Positions 44,737 to 53,580 of a stretch of DNA of 64,000 bases are shown piece by piece. Position 1 is the stretch's first letter. Each line of letters opens with the position of its first letter. The notes below the pieces were generated by a model. That model had not been told where the DNA came from. It saw only the letters and a list, made by a program, of their open reading frames with translations, and searched no databases. A program made the translations under genes and the position numbers. Source of the DNA: an uncultured Spirochaetaceae bacterium (GTDB lineage Bacteria; Spirochaetota; Spirochaetia; Sphaerochaetales; Sphaerochaetaceae); assembly GCA_945910645.1 (NCBI GenBank), contig CAMDZB010000001.1:1-64000 (forward strand), read 5' to 3'.

Positions 44737-46167
44737 ATGCAACACTTTCTTAAGAAATTATCCGTAACAGCTATTTTATCAACTACTCTACTCACAAACG
44801 CCTTTGGATTTGGCACGGCAAGAAGGGCTTTTACTGCCACGTCCCTTGTGGACAAAAGCGAGGATCCAATCGCAATCACAATGGATAATCTTGAGAACAT
44901 GTACCGCTTTGCAGAGCGTAACTACCTTTACGACATTGACACAGACAAGGTATACGAGGCAATGGCTGGGGCAATGCTTGATGCATTCGGCGATGAATGG
45001 ACTATGTTTATTCCATCAGAAGAGAGCACATCGTATCGCAACCACAGAATCGGTAACTACAGCGGAATTGGCATCTACATGACAAAGCTATCCCCAAATA
45101 TGCAGGTTGAGGGTGATCCATCCACAATGTACATCACTATCACAAGCTGTTTCTCAGGAGGGCCTGCAGAACGCGCAGGACTGAGAAGCAAGGACATGAT
45201 CACTCACATAAACGGCGAGAGCGTGATAAATAAAAATGCATTAGAATGCGCAGAACTACTAAAAGGTGAAACCGGATCCATACTCTCACTTACGATCCTT
45301 AGAGGTTCAAAAACATTCGACATCGACATCGAGCGTGAAATAGTAAATGTACCTACAGCTCAAAGCACCGTGCTTGATGACCACATTGGATACATTAAAA
45401 TCAGCGAGTTCTCATCAATCACAGCCACACAGGTTAAGGAAAAGCTCGCTCCTCTTTCACGCATGAGGGATCTAAAAGCGCTGATCATCGACCTTAGAAA
45501 CAACGGAGGCGGAGACGTTAAAGCAAGCGTCGATATTGCAGACTATCTCATCCCTGGGCACAAAGTAATCGTATCTGCAGTCGGCAAGAACTCTAGCCGT
45601 AACGAGACACAGATGACCAACGAAAAGAGCGAAAAGTTCAACACAGACTGCCCTATCATAGTGCTGATCAACTCAGGAACCGCATCGGCATCCGAAATAC
45701 TCTCTGGAGCCCTCCAGGACAACAAAAGAGCCATAATTATGGGCGAAAAGAGCTTTGGAAAGGGTGTAATGCAGGTATCCGCTCCATTTGGCAACGGCTA
45801 TGTAAATGTGACGTCTCAGGAATACAAGACGCCAAACGGCAACAAAGTGAACAAGGTTGGAATCACTCCTGATGTTGTTGTTAAGAATCGAACTGTTGAG
45901 AACGAAAATGTTGATGAACTCAACCGCATAGCAAACAATAAAGTTGCAGAAAAGTACGTAGACCTACACAAGGAATTTACGGATAAAAACATCGAAAACT
46001 TTGTAAAAGCAAATAAATTTGAATATGCAATAAGCGATTATCTACTCTCAATCATCGTGCTAAACGAGTACCTCTCCAGGATGGACAGTACAGACAGGCC
46101 TGTGGCATTTCCGAAGTACGACAATGTGTTATCAGAAGCAATTGCTTATATACAAAAGAATTATTAA
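44737..46167 (+). CDS. S41 family C-terminal processing peptidase (CtpA-like)
   Basis: A 476-residue exported protease. A signal peptide (MQHFLKKLSV then hydrophobic, cut near AFG) is followed by an N-terminal helical segment, a PDZ domain (GIGIYMTKLS...GGPAERAGLRSKDMITHINGE) and the S41 core with LIIDLRNNGGGDV, the nucleophile in GTASASEILSGALQD (Ser near residue 315) and the general-base lysine in GEKSFGKG (near residue 338). The extra C-terminal 90 residues are helical. It would trim periplasmic proteins. No ribosome site; TATAAT (44720-44725) ends eleven bases before the ATG, so the leader is very short. Confidence 0.93.
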   Translation: MQHFLKKLSVTAILSTTLLTNAFGFGTARRAFTATSLVDKSEDPIAITMDNLENMYRFAERNYLYDIDTDKVYEAMAGAMLDAFGDEWTMFIPSEESTSYRNHRIGNYSGIGIYMTKLSPNMQVEGDPSTMYITITSCFSGGPAERAGLRSKDMITHINGESVINKNALECAELLKGETGSILSLTILRGSKTFDIDIEREIVNVPTAQSTVLDDHIGYIKISEFSSITATQVKEKLAPLSRMRDLKALIIDLRNNGGGDVKASVDIADYLIPGHKVIVSAVGKNSSRNETQMTNEKSEKFNTDCPIIVLINSGTASASEILSGALQDNKRAIIMGEKSFGKGVMQVSAPFGNGYVNVTSQEYKTPNGNKVNKVGITPDVVVKNRTVENENVDELNRIANNKVAEKYVDLHKEFTDKNIENFVKANKFEYAISDYLLSIIVLNEYLSRMDSTDRPVAFPKYDNVLSEAIAYIQKNY

Positions 46168-46451
46168 GAGTTATATACAGCTGTGGATAACTTTTAATAT
46201 TTTTGCAATAGAAACAACAAAAACTAACATAAAAGTTATATAACTTTTTACATAAAACATATCGGTTTTATTAACGGTTTGAAAATCGCCGTAAATCTTT
46301 GAAATTCAACAACTTAGAGAGGTTAAAAACGAGTGAATTTTGTCGCGTTTTTAACAGTTTTAAAAATCAGTATTTTGGAATTAAAAAAGGTTATCCACAA
46401 ACCTGTGGATAACCTGTGGATAAATCTGTGTATAAAGTGTTTATAAGATGT
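46168..46451. other. AT-rich intergenic region with clustered DnaA boxes, candidate replication origin
   Basis: Four perfect TTATCCACA boxes: 46391-46399 on the plus strand and 46182-46190, 46404-46412 and 46415-46423 on the minus strand. One-mismatch (46427-46435) and two-mismatch (46438-46446) copies continue the array with 11-12 base spacing. GGTTATCCACA (46389-46399) and TGTGGATAACC (46404-46414) make a perfect dyad. The AT-rich stretch between box 46182 and the array holds an 18-base palindrome (46231-46248) and GTTAAAAACG / CGTTTTTAAC arms (46322-46331, 46346-46355). The layout matches an oriC with an unwinding region, but dnaA is not in the window and nearly all genes to the right point toward it. 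Confidence 0.65.
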
Positions 46452-47111
46452 TTATTTACGCTTTTCCTCAAGAATTATCGCCTTAGCTCCAGCCTGACCG
46501 CATCCTAACCTTGATGCTCCTGCCGATAGCATTGCATTGGCGTCTTTAAGCGTTTTAATACCACCCGATGCCTTAACTTCTACACCCTTACGGACAGTCT
46601 CTCTCATAAGTGCAACGTCTTCTACTTTCGCCCCACCTGTACTAAAGCCAGTGGAGGTCTTTACAAAGTCTGCACCTGCTGATTCCGCAAGCTGACAAGC
46701 AGTTACTTTTTCTGCATCTGTGAGTAGGCATGTTTCGATAATCACTTTGAGGATCTTGTCCCCTATTGCCTTCTTAACGGCGGCAATATCACGGCGTACA
46801 ACTGCATTTTGCTTGTCTTTAACTGCTGCGATGTTGATTACCATGTCGATTTCATCAGCGCCTTTACTCACAGCCCACTTTGCTTCTTTTGCCTTAATAC
46901 TGTAGTGCATAGCCCCAAGTGGAAATCCCACAACTGAACAGACTTTGACCTTTGAGTCCTTTAATAAGTCGTAGCATTTTGGAACATTTACACTGTTAAC
47001 GCAAACAGAAGCACAGCCGAATTCTTCTGCTTCTTTACACAAAGTCTCTATTTCTTTTGAAGTGGCATCTGCCTTCAAAAGCGTATAGTCTATATATTTT
47101 GCTATCCCCAA
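46452..47111 (-). CDS. deoC: Deoxyribose-phosphate aldolase
   Basis: A 219-residue class I aldolase that splits 2-deoxyribose 5-phosphate into glyceraldehyde 3-phosphate and acetaldehyde in deoxynucleoside catabolism. Motifs: DYTLLKADATSKEIE, VCSVVGFPLG, DEIDMVINIAA, the catalytic lysines in LKVIIETCLL and FVKTSTGFSTGGA, then VKASGGIKTLKDA. Start is a TTG at 47111, supported by a strong GGAGG six bases upstream and by the MGIAKYIDYTLL beginning. A TATAAT-like box lies about 45 bases upstream. Its 3' end abuts the DnaA-box region. Confidence 0.95.
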   Translation of the reverse strand: MGIAKYIDYTLLKADATSKEIETLCKEAEEFGCASVCVNSVNVPKCYDLLKDSKVKVCSVVGFPLGAMHYSIKAKEAKWAVSKGADEIDMVINIAAVKDKQNAVVRRDIAAVKKAIGDKILKVIIETCLLTDAEKVTACQLAESAGADFVKTSTGFSTGGAKVEDVALMRETVRKGVEVKASGGIKTLKDANAMLSAGASRLGCGQAGAKAIILEEKRK

Positions 47112-47191
47112 AATTGCCTCCTTTGGTCGATTGCTAATTATCTATTATTATAACACAAAACTAGCTCTGTATACAATAAAATCAAAAACTG

Positions 47192-47200
47192 TGGTATACT
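47192..47200 (+). promoter_or_regulatory. Extended -10 promoter of the TrpR-like gene, predicted leaderless mRNA
   Basis: TGG-TATACT at 47192-47200 is an extended -10 box. Only six bases separate it from the ATG at 47207, so transcription should begin at or next to the start codon; there is no Shine-Dalgarno sequence. Confidence 0.55.
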
Positions 47201-47206
47201 CACAAT

Positions 47207-47494
47207 ATGACAAAAGACATCGCTCTAAACGACATTGTAGAAACGCTTAAAGGCCTCGATAACAGTGAGGTTATGGCGTTTTTATCGGAGCTTTTAACAC
47301 CATCTGAACTCAAAGACATCGCTGTACGCTGGGCCATCCTTAACGACCTTGCAACGGCCACGGCGCAGAGAAAAATATGCGACACTTATCAGACTAGCCT
47401 CTGTAAGGTTAACAAGTGCTCTTCCATCCTTAAAAATAAAAACGGCGTCATTTCAAACATATTAAAGAATAGATACGACGAGACGTCAATTTAA
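47207..47494 (+). CDS. TrpR/YerC-YecD family transcriptional regulator
   Basis: A 95-residue helical DNA-binding protein of the Trp-repressor superfamily: LLTPSELKDIAVRWAILNDLATATAQRKICDTYQTSLCKVNKCSSIL, where the middle is the helix-turn-helix. It matches the YerC/YecD branch and TrpR equally well by eye; the ligand, if any, is uncertain. No trp genes are in the window. It is transcribed divergently from deoC and convergently with mnmE, and starts without a ribosome site six bases after its -10 box. Confidence 0.85.
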   Translation: MTKDIALNDIVETLKGLDNSEVMAFLSELLTPSELKDIAVRWAILNDLATATAQRKICDTYQTSLCKVNKCSSILKNKNGVISNILKNRYDETSI

Positions 47495-47536
47495 TCATTT
47501 GCTGTAGTTATTTAAATCATTTTAAATACTTCTGAG

Positions 47537-48922
47537 TTACTTACCCACGCAGAAACGCGAGAAGAGCGAATCTAGTATCTCCTCGGTTGGGTTTTCTTTA
47601 CCAAGCAGTGTTCCGATCTCATAAATGGCTTCCCTTACGGCGTTTGTACTCGCTTCAATCGGCGTGTGTTCATCAAGCGTTTTGATGGCATTATACGCCT
47701 TCTCTACGGCGTTTTCTGTTGTTGTGCTCACCATGAGTAGTTCGCCGTCGAGGTTTGTATTCGTAAGGGTTTTTATTGCATCCTTTAGTGCATTAAGCAA
47801 TTGATCAAAGCCTGACTTTGTAACGTCGCTGTAGAAGATTGCATTCTCGTTACTGAGCGCTTTTTTGCATCCATCTGCGATTTTTATATCAAGGTCATCC
47901 TTGGTGATTATAGTGATCACTGTAGCTGCAGTGTCATTTAGCGTTAATCCGTTTGAGCTACAGATTGTATTCACCTCGTCTTTTGGAATTAGGTGGAGTA
48001 CTATGTTCGCCTTGTCTTTGATGTCGTGAGTTCTGTCAATCCCAATCTTTTCGATTCCGGATGCCTCGTCATTCAATCCTGCGGTATCGTAGAGGTTAAT
48101 GAGCGTGCCGTCTATCTCAATGCTCTCTTTGATGAAGTCACGAGTGGTCCCTTTCTCTGAACTCACTATTGATCGGTTCGCCTTAAGAAGCGTATTGAAG
48201 AGCGTACTCTTTCCAGCGTTGGTATTGCCGACAAGTGCAACGTTTATGCCCCCCTTTAGCACTGTGCTTACCTTATGGTTGCTTTTAAGGTATCCAAGGA
48301 TACTTAGGATGTCATCAACCTCATCCTGAGGGAAAGACACATCCTCATCGTATTCATCCTCGCTATAATCCACCTGAAGCTCAAGAAAGCCAGAGAGGTC
48401 AACAAGTTTTTCATATACCTCTTTAATCTTATAATCAAGGTTACCCTCCCTGCTTTTAAGGGCAATTGCGCGGCTTTTATCGCTTGTGGACTCTATTATA
48501 TCAAGAACAGCTTCTGCCTCAGTGAGGCTGAGCGCACCGTTTCTGAACGCACGAAATGAGAATTCACCACCTTCTGCCTTACGAAATCCTGCCTTTTCGA
48601 GCACCCTTGACATCTTATTTATCACAGCAAGGCTTCCATGAGTGCTGATTTCAACAGCCTCCTCCCGTGTGTATCCGTGCCCCTCCTTGAACACAGAAAG
48701 CACAACTTCATCCACTTTTTCGCCGTTTTCACTATCTATGATATAGCCGTAAACTAGCCCCGTTTTTGTAACACTTTCGAGCTTCTTATTATTCGAAAAC
48801 ACCTTTTTTATATTCTCGATTGTGCCGTCTCCTGACGTTCTGAATACAGCAATTGCAGACTTGCCGTATGGGGTTGCAAGCGCATAGATTGGGGAAAAAT
48901 CAAAGTAGGATGTTGATGTCAT
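47537..48922 (-). CDS. mnmE: tRNA modification GTPase MnmE (TrmE)
   Basis: A 461-residue GTPase, partner of MnmG in wobble-uridine modification. N-terminal folate-binding domain (PIYALATPYGKSAIAVFRTSG, ISTHGS, FSFRAFRNGALSLTEAEAV), helical domain with the inserted Ras-like G domain (GNTNAGKSTLFN as G1, DTAGLNDEA as G3, TKDD as G4) and the invariant C-terminal FCVGK, whose cysteine is typical. Slightly degenerate G1 (N-A-G-K-S). The ATG at 48922 is six bases from a TATAAT on the same strand with no ribosome site, predicting a leaderless mRNA. Confidence 0.96.
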   Translation of the reverse strand: MTSTSYFDFSPIYALATPYGKSAIAVFRTSGDGTIENIKKVFSNNKKLESVTKTGLVYGYIIDSENGEKVDEVVLSVFKEGHGYTREEAVEISTHGSLAVINKMSRVLEKAGFRKAEGGEFSFRAFRNGALSLTEAEAVLDIIESTSDKSRAIALKSREGNLDYKIKEVYEKLVDLSGFLELQVDYSEDEYDEDVSFPQDEVDDILSILGYLKSNHKVSTVLKGGINVALVGNTNAGKSTLFNTLLKANRSIVSSEKGTTRDFIKESIEIDGTLINLYDTAGLNDEASGIEKIGIDRTHDIKDKANIVLHLIPKDEVNTICSSNGLTLNDTAATVITIITKDDLDIKIADGCKKALSNENAIFYSDVTKSGFDQLLNALKDAIKTLTNTNLDGELLMVSTTTENAVEKAYNAIKTLDEHTPIEASTNAVREAIYEIGTLLGKENPTEEILDSLFSRFCVGK

Positions 48923-48928
48923 ATTTCA

Positions 48929-48968
48929 ATTATATCGTATTCTAGAAAAATTTTAAGTGTGCTATAAT
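48929..48968. promoter_or_regulatory. Divergent leaderless promoters of mnmE and nrdB
   Basis: In the 53-base gap the minus strand has TATAAT at 48934-48929, six bases before the mnmE ATG. The plus strand has TGC-TATAAT at 48960-48968, seven bases before the nrdB ATG. Neither gene has a Shine-Dalgarno sequence. Confidence 0.65.
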
Positions 48969-48975
48969 CATTAGC

Positions 48976-50031
48976 ATGAGCAAAGAAGAAATAATGAAAG
49001 CAAGACCTCTGTTCAATCCGCAGGGGGATACTGAAATAAACAAGCGTTATATGCTTTTTGGCAACACAACAAATCTTAACGATTTTAACAACATGAAGTA
49101 CAAGTGGGTTTCAGACTGGTACAGACAGGCTATGAACAACTTCTGGGTACCTGAAGAGATCAACCTTGCCCAGGACTTTAAGGACTATCCTCACCTTCCA
49201 AAGCCTGAGAGAAAGGCCTACGACAGGGTTCTATCGTTCCTTATCTTCCTTGACAGCCTACAGAGCTCAAACATTCCACGTGTAAGCGATTACATCACAG
49301 CAAATGAGGTGAATCTATGCCTACACATTCAGACATACCAGGAATGTATCCACTCGCAGTCTTACTCATACATGCTTGATACAATCTGCTCTCCAACAGA
49401 GCGTGACAACATACTATTCCTATATAAAGACGATGAACACCTGCTCAGACGAAACACATTCATCGGCAACATCTACAACGACTTTAGCACAGAAAAGACG
49501 CTTAAGAACTTTATGAGAGTTGTGATTGCCAACTACATTCTCGAGGGCATCTATTTCTACTCGGGCTTTATGTTCTTCTATAACCTTGCACGCAACGGTA
49601 AGATGCCAGGATCCGCAAGTGAAATCAGATACATCAACCGTGATGAAAACACCCACCTTTGGCTATTCAGAAACATCGTACTTGAGCTTAAAAAGGAACA
49701 CAAGGAGCTATTCACAAAAGAGTATGTCGACATGTACAGAGAGATGATTATGGAAGGCACCAAGCAGGAAGCCGAATGGGGTGAATACGTGATTGGAAAC
49801 GACATTGCAGGTCTTACAAGCAAGATGGTGAGCGACTACATCTACTACCTTGGCAACCTAAGATGGAAGGAACTTGGATTTACAGACGTGCTCTACGAAG
49901 GCCACGAGGAAGAGCCACAGGATATGGCTTGGGTAAACCAGTACTCAAATGCTAACATGGTTAAGACTGACTTCTTTGAGGCACGAAGCACAGCTTACGC
50001 AAAGGCTACAGCACTCGTTGATGACCTTTAA
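48976..50031 (+). CDS. nrdB: Class Ia-type ribonucleotide reductase beta subunit
   Basis: A 351-residue ferritin-like R2 subunit supplying the radical for dNTP synthesis. The di-metal ligands can be placed: Asp in FLDSLQ (about residue 92), Glu and His in ECIHSQSY (about 123 and 126), Glu in LEGIYFYSG (about 188), Glu and His in RDENTHLW (about 222 and 225). The tyrosine of ECIHSQSY, four residues after the His, is at the radical position, so it is a Tyr-radical enzyme. The C-terminal tail that docks in the alpha subunit is ALVDDL. The alpha subunit gene is not in the window. Confidence 0.93.
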   Translation: MSKEEIMKARPLFNPQGDTEINKRYMLFGNTTNLNDFNNMKYKWVSDWYRQAMNNFWVPEEINLAQDFKDYPHLPKPERKAYDRVLSFLIFLDSLQSSNIPRVSDYITANEVNLCLHIQTYQECIHSQSYSYMLDTICSPTERDNILFLYKDDEHLLRRNTFIGNIYNDFSTEKTLKNFMRVVIANYILEGIYFYSGFMFFYNLARNGKMPGSASEIRYINRDENTHLWLFRNIVLELKKEHKELFTKEYVDMYREMIMEGTKQEAEWGEYVIGNDIAGLTSKMVSDYIYYLGNLRWKELGFTDVLYEGHEEEPQDMAWVNQYSNANMVKTDFFEARSTAYAKATALVDDL

Positions 50032-50040
50032 TAAGGTTAG

Positions 50041-52035
50041 CTAAAGAAGATCCATGGGGTCGATGTCCACCTTGATTCTAACGTTGGATGGCTTTTTGAC
50101 CCCTTCAAGTGCATTTTTAATCGCGTAATCTATCAGAGACACGCTTTGAGATGAAACTACAGTGTGATACCTAAAATCATCCTGTAGTTTTTTTATTGGG
50201 CACTCGCCCTGAGTTACAATACGGAGCTCCTTTGTACCCGTTTTGCCCTCCATTTTGAGAATTTTGTACGTCTCGTTGATACTACGGGCAATGTACGAGC
50301 TTAAGAGGCGTGCATTCTCCTCCTTCTTCGAGCGTACTACCACGCGGGCATAATGAGTAAACGGTGGAAGCTCCATCATCCTCCTGTATTCAAGAGAATC
50401 TTTGAGGAACTTTTCAATATCCCCGCTTCTCACAGCCACAACAGGAGGCGATGTCGGGTCATCCGTCTGAATCACAACCTTGCTTTTATCAAGAAAGCGT
50501 CCGGCACGCCCTGCAACCTGAAATAGTAACGAGCATAGCTTTTCATCCGATCTAAAGTCGCTTGATGTGTATCCCGTCATTGCGTTTACAACACCCACAA
50601 GATTGACATTCGGAAAATTAAGCCCTTTTGCTATCATCTGCGTGCCGATGAGTATGTCGCTCTTGCCGTTATAAAAGTCTGTGATGATCTTCTCGTACGT
50701 CTTTTTACCCTTGATTGTGATATCCCTGTCTATACGAGTAACATTTGCGAATGGAAACAGTGATTTTACCTCATCCTCCACAAGCTCGGTGCCGTACGAC
50801 TGGTATAGTACGTTGTTTGCGCCACAGTTCTCGCATGTTACCCTCACCTTGTATCCTCGTCCGCATTCGTGGCAGAACATCATATTTGTATCCTTATGAT
50901 ACGTGAGTGGTACAGAGCAGTGTTCGCATACGGCAACGTGTCCGCATTCCGGGCAGACAAGGCGGTGTAAATAACCACGCTTGTTAAGGAACAGAATGGC
51001 TTGTTTTCCTTCATCGAGCGTCTTTTGTAGTTCAAATCTGAGCTTGTCAGAGATAATTGTGTTACCCTTGTTTATACAGACCTCAATCTCGCTTACTGAA
51101 CTTGTCTCCACAGCCCTATGAGGGAGTCTAATCAGTTCCACCTGGCCGCTTGAGAACGCTTTGTAGCCCTCAAGAGACGGAGTTGCGCTTCCGAGGATAA
51201 AAAGTGCATCGTTCATCTTTGCGCGCTTTGTAGCCACATTTCGTGCGTGGTAGCACACGAAGGAATCGCTTTTATACGATGAGTCGTGCTCTTCATCCAT
51301 TATAATCAGCCCGAGGTTTGGTAAGGGAGCAAACATTGCAGAACGAGCGCCCACTACTATGTCTACATCACCTTTGATAATACGCGTCCATTCGCCAAGC
51401 CTTTCGCTTGCGGTAAGCTTTGAGTGTAGTACTGCGATGTTGTTGTTAGGAAGCTTAGCTTTTATGTACTGAATAAGCTGATACGTAAGCCCCACCTCAG
51501 GGACAAGGTAGATTACGGTTTTACCCTTTGAAATCACATCCTTTGCAACCTCAAGGTACACCTCGGTTTTACCAGATCCTGTTACGCCCCATAGGTAAAC
51601 GGTTTTTGATGATGTGTTTTTGATCGTTTCGATTGCCTTTTCCTGGTCATGCGTGAGTTTTTTCACATCGTTTTGTACCTCATCATCGAGGGTTAACATC
51701 TTAGGAAGCTTTGCATTTTTAAAAGAAACTATGGAATAAATCACCTCAGAAAGCGAGGACACGTAGTACTCACTCACCCACTTTGAGAGCTCAAAAAGTT
51801 CATCTGTAAAGATTGGCGTCTCTCCGTCGATCACACGTATGATGTCCTTAGTGCTGTATGATGGAGTATTGGTATGGGTGTTCACAATCAGCGCAACTAT
51901 CACCTTGCCACGAAGGTCAACCTCCGCTCTCTTTCCAACAGCAACCTTATCCTCATCCTCTTCTTTTACAGAGTACGTAAACACGCCTGTTACGCCAAGC
52001 GGAGTTCTTATCATTACATCTACATACTTATTCAC
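50041..52035 (-). CDS. priA: Primosomal protein N', replication restart helicase PriA
   Basis: A 664-residue superfamily 2 helicase. It has the 3'-DNA-binding domain at the N-terminus, Walker A GVTGSGKTEVY (about residue 149), DEEH box, motif V/VI (GTQMIAKGLNFPNV, QVAGRAGR) and, between them, the zinc-binding region CPECGHVAVCEHCSVPL plus CHECGRGYKVRVTCENCGA with eight cysteines. PriA restarts stalled forks. It starts at GTG 52035 with AAGG upstream, two bases after the UDG-like gene, as last gene of the cdaA operon. Converges with nrdB. Confidence 0.96.
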   Translation of the reverse strand: MNKYVDVMIRTPLGVTGVFTYSVKEEDEDKVAVGKRAEVDLRGKVIVALIVNTHTNTPSYSTKDIIRVIDGETPIFTDELFELSKWVSEYYVSSLSEVIYSIVSFKNAKLPKMLTLDDEVQNDVKKLTHDQEKAIETIKNTSSKTVYLWGVTGSGKTEVYLEVAKDVISKGKTVIYLVPEVGLTYQLIQYIKAKLPNNNIAVLHSKLTASERLGEWTRIIKGDVDIVVGARSAMFAPLPNLGLIIMDEEHDSSYKSDSFVCYHARNVATKRAKMNDALFILGSATPSLEGYKAFSSGQVELIRLPHRAVETSSVSEIEVCINKGNTIISDKLRFELQKTLDEGKQAILFLNKRGYLHRLVCPECGHVAVCEHCSVPLTYHKDTNMMFCHECGRGYKVRVTCENCGANNVLYQSYGTELVEDEVKSLFPFANVTRIDRDITIKGKKTYEKIITDFYNGKSDILIGTQMIAKGLNFPNVNLVGVVNAMTGYTSSDFRSDEKLCSLLFQVAGRAGRFLDKSKVVIQTDDPTSPPVVAVRSGDIEKFLKDSLEYRRMMELPPFTHYARVVVRSKKEENARLLSSYIARSINETYKILKMEGKTGTKELRIVTQGECPIKKLQDDFRYHTVVSSQSVSLIDYAIKNALEGVKKPSNVRIKVDIDPMDLL

Positions 52036-52037
52036 TT

Positions 52038-52742
52038 TTACAACCTTGGTAAATTCAAAAATACGGCAAGCTTCTTAAACGACTCCCACACCTTACGCTT
52101 TGCATCAACGTTATCTTTAAGTTCAAATGGCATTCTTGTGTAGATAAATGCACAGTGCTTATACTCGCCGTTCTCCTTAAGGCTCCTGAGGAAGTTGGAT
52201 GCTCTCACGCCAAATCCGATTGCAGCAAGCGGTGAATAAAGCGTAAATTGCATCTTTAAAAACTTTGAGCACTCGTTAAAATGCTCATCGCTCACATTAC
52301 CCTTGTTTTTACACTTTAAAAGCGATGTGATGTACGTGTTGCTCTCAGGGTTGAGGTGAATCGCCTTAAGGATAATATCAAGATATTCCCTTTCGCTATC
52401 GCCAAGCACTGTATCTGTGATCACTATCACCTGCGGATGGACTTCTACGCCTTCTCCGAGCACCCTCTCAATTGTTGAAAACGGGCATGATGAACACGTG
52501 AGGAACTGTCTCTTTAGGCTTGTTGGAGTGACAGGGTGATCCTTTGCCTCTGCTATATCAACACCCCTTGTAGGCATAGAAGGCATAGAAGACATAGAGG
52601 GTGCCTTGATGTCATCTGAAGTTAAACTCTGGCTCTGAACAGAAAACACCTCTTTTGAAAGCACATCACCACTATTCGCCTTAAGGCTGTTTATGAGAAA
52701 AAGATACTCGTTTATGGCGTTAAAATACTTCTCTTCAGTCAT
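52038..52742 (-). CDS. Uracil-DNA glycosylase family 4-like protein, catalytic motifs degenerate
   Basis: A 234-residue protein. After a variable N-terminus (with Met/Ser/Pro repeats SMSSMPSMPT) the C-terminal 150 residues follow the family 4/5 UDG layout: a CSSC pair, a VIVITDTVLGDSEREYLDIILKAI segment, then YITSLLKCKNKG and ECSKFLKMQ, so the four cysteines that bind the 4Fe-4S cluster are kept. The usual GEAPGxxE motif and the HPS-type motif are not: TDTVLGDSE and TRMPF stand there. It may bind DNA or a cluster without glycosylase activity. Start overlaps truA by eight bases. Confidence 0.65.
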   Translation of the reverse strand: MTEEKYFNAINEYLFLINSLKANSGDVLSKEVFSVQSQSLTSDDIKAPSMSSMPSMPTRGVDIAEAKDHPVTPTSLKRQFLTCSSCPFSTIERVLGEGVEVHPQVIVITDTVLGDSEREYLDIILKAIHLNPESNTYITSLLKCKNKGNVSDEHFNECSKFLKMQFTLYSPLAAIGFGVRASNFLRSLKENGEYKHCAFIYTRMPFELKDNVDAKRKVWESFKKLAVFLNLPRL

Positions 52743-53580
52743 GGTTTTCTATATCTTTTGAGAGCTCCTTCCACTCCTCTTCGCTATACACTGTCCTATA
52801 AAAATATAACCCATACGGAGGTGCTGTAAAAATAGCATTTGATCGTTTTTTTTGATTTATTATTGCATCAAACGCAGCTTTTGCCTTTTGAATGTCCTTC
52901 TCTTTAAGGGCAACCTTTATAATCGTTCCGACAATTGATCGCACCTGATGATATAAAAATGCGTTTCCAACAATTCTATAAACAATGTAATCGCCGCTTT
53001 TGTAAAACTCTGATTTATAGATGTCCCTAAATGTGCTTTTACCCTCATCCTCCTTAAGAGACAAAAAGGCAAAATCCTTCTCTCCAAGAAGCATTTTAGC
53101 AAGCGCATTAAGTAAATCAATATCGCTCAAGCCTTTTATCCCCCACACTCTGTTCTCATCAAACACCGTGCAGTTATCCCTCTCTTTAAGGTAATACCTG
53201 TACTCACGTGCAAGTGATGAAAAACGCGCATGAAAGAATCCGTCAGCCTCGTGGCTTTCCATAATCTTTACACCCTCAGGCAAGTGAGCATTAATGGCGT
53301 ATTTCATTCTCTCTGCAGGAATTGTTGATGATGTGTCGAAGGAGCAAGTCTGCGAAAGAGCATGAACGCCACTGTCTGTTCTCCCTGATGCAAAGAGGTG
53401 CACCGTTTCGCCCGTACAGTTTAAAATAGCCTCTTCAACCTTATCTTGAACCGCACTTTTATCTTCTTGAGCCTGCCAGCCGTTAAACAGCATCCCGTTG
53501 TACGATACTGAGAGTACAATGCGCCTTTTACCCTCTTCTAAGGTGTTCTCTTGCTCCTTTCGGTGCCAGTCCTTTCTCAT
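52735..53580 (-). CDS. truA: tRNA pseudouridine synthase A
   Basis: A 281-residue TruA that makes pseudouridine at tRNA positions 38-40. Visible are SVSYNGMLFNGWQAQ, the catalytic Asp in FASGRTDSGVHALSQ (about residue 67), FHARFSSLAREYRYYL, and the C-terminal NAFLYHQVRSIVGTIIKV. Length is normal apart from a 20-residue charged N-terminal extension (RKDWHRKEQENTLEEGK). The ATG overlaps the acpS stop by one base and its end overlaps the next gene by eight, in one polycistronic unit. Confidence 0.95.
   Translation of the reverse strand: MRKDWHRKEQENTLEEGKRRIVLSVSYNGMLFNGWQAQEDKSAVQDKVEEAILNCTGETVHLFASGRTDSGVHALSQTCSFDTSSTIPAERMKYAINAHLPEGVKIMESHEADGFFHARFSSLAREYRYYLKERDNCTVFDENRVWGIKGLSDIDLLNALAKMLLGEKDFAFLSLKEDEGKSTFRDIYKSEFYKSGDYIVYRIVGNAFLYHQVRSIVGTIIKVALKEKDIQKAKAAFDAIINQKKRSNAIFTAPPYGLYFYRTVYSEEEWKELSKDIENHD

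Noticed and set aside
46168-46451. Plasmid iteron origin
   Set aside because: Repeats are canonical DnaA boxes and the flanks are chromosomal core genes; no rep gene.
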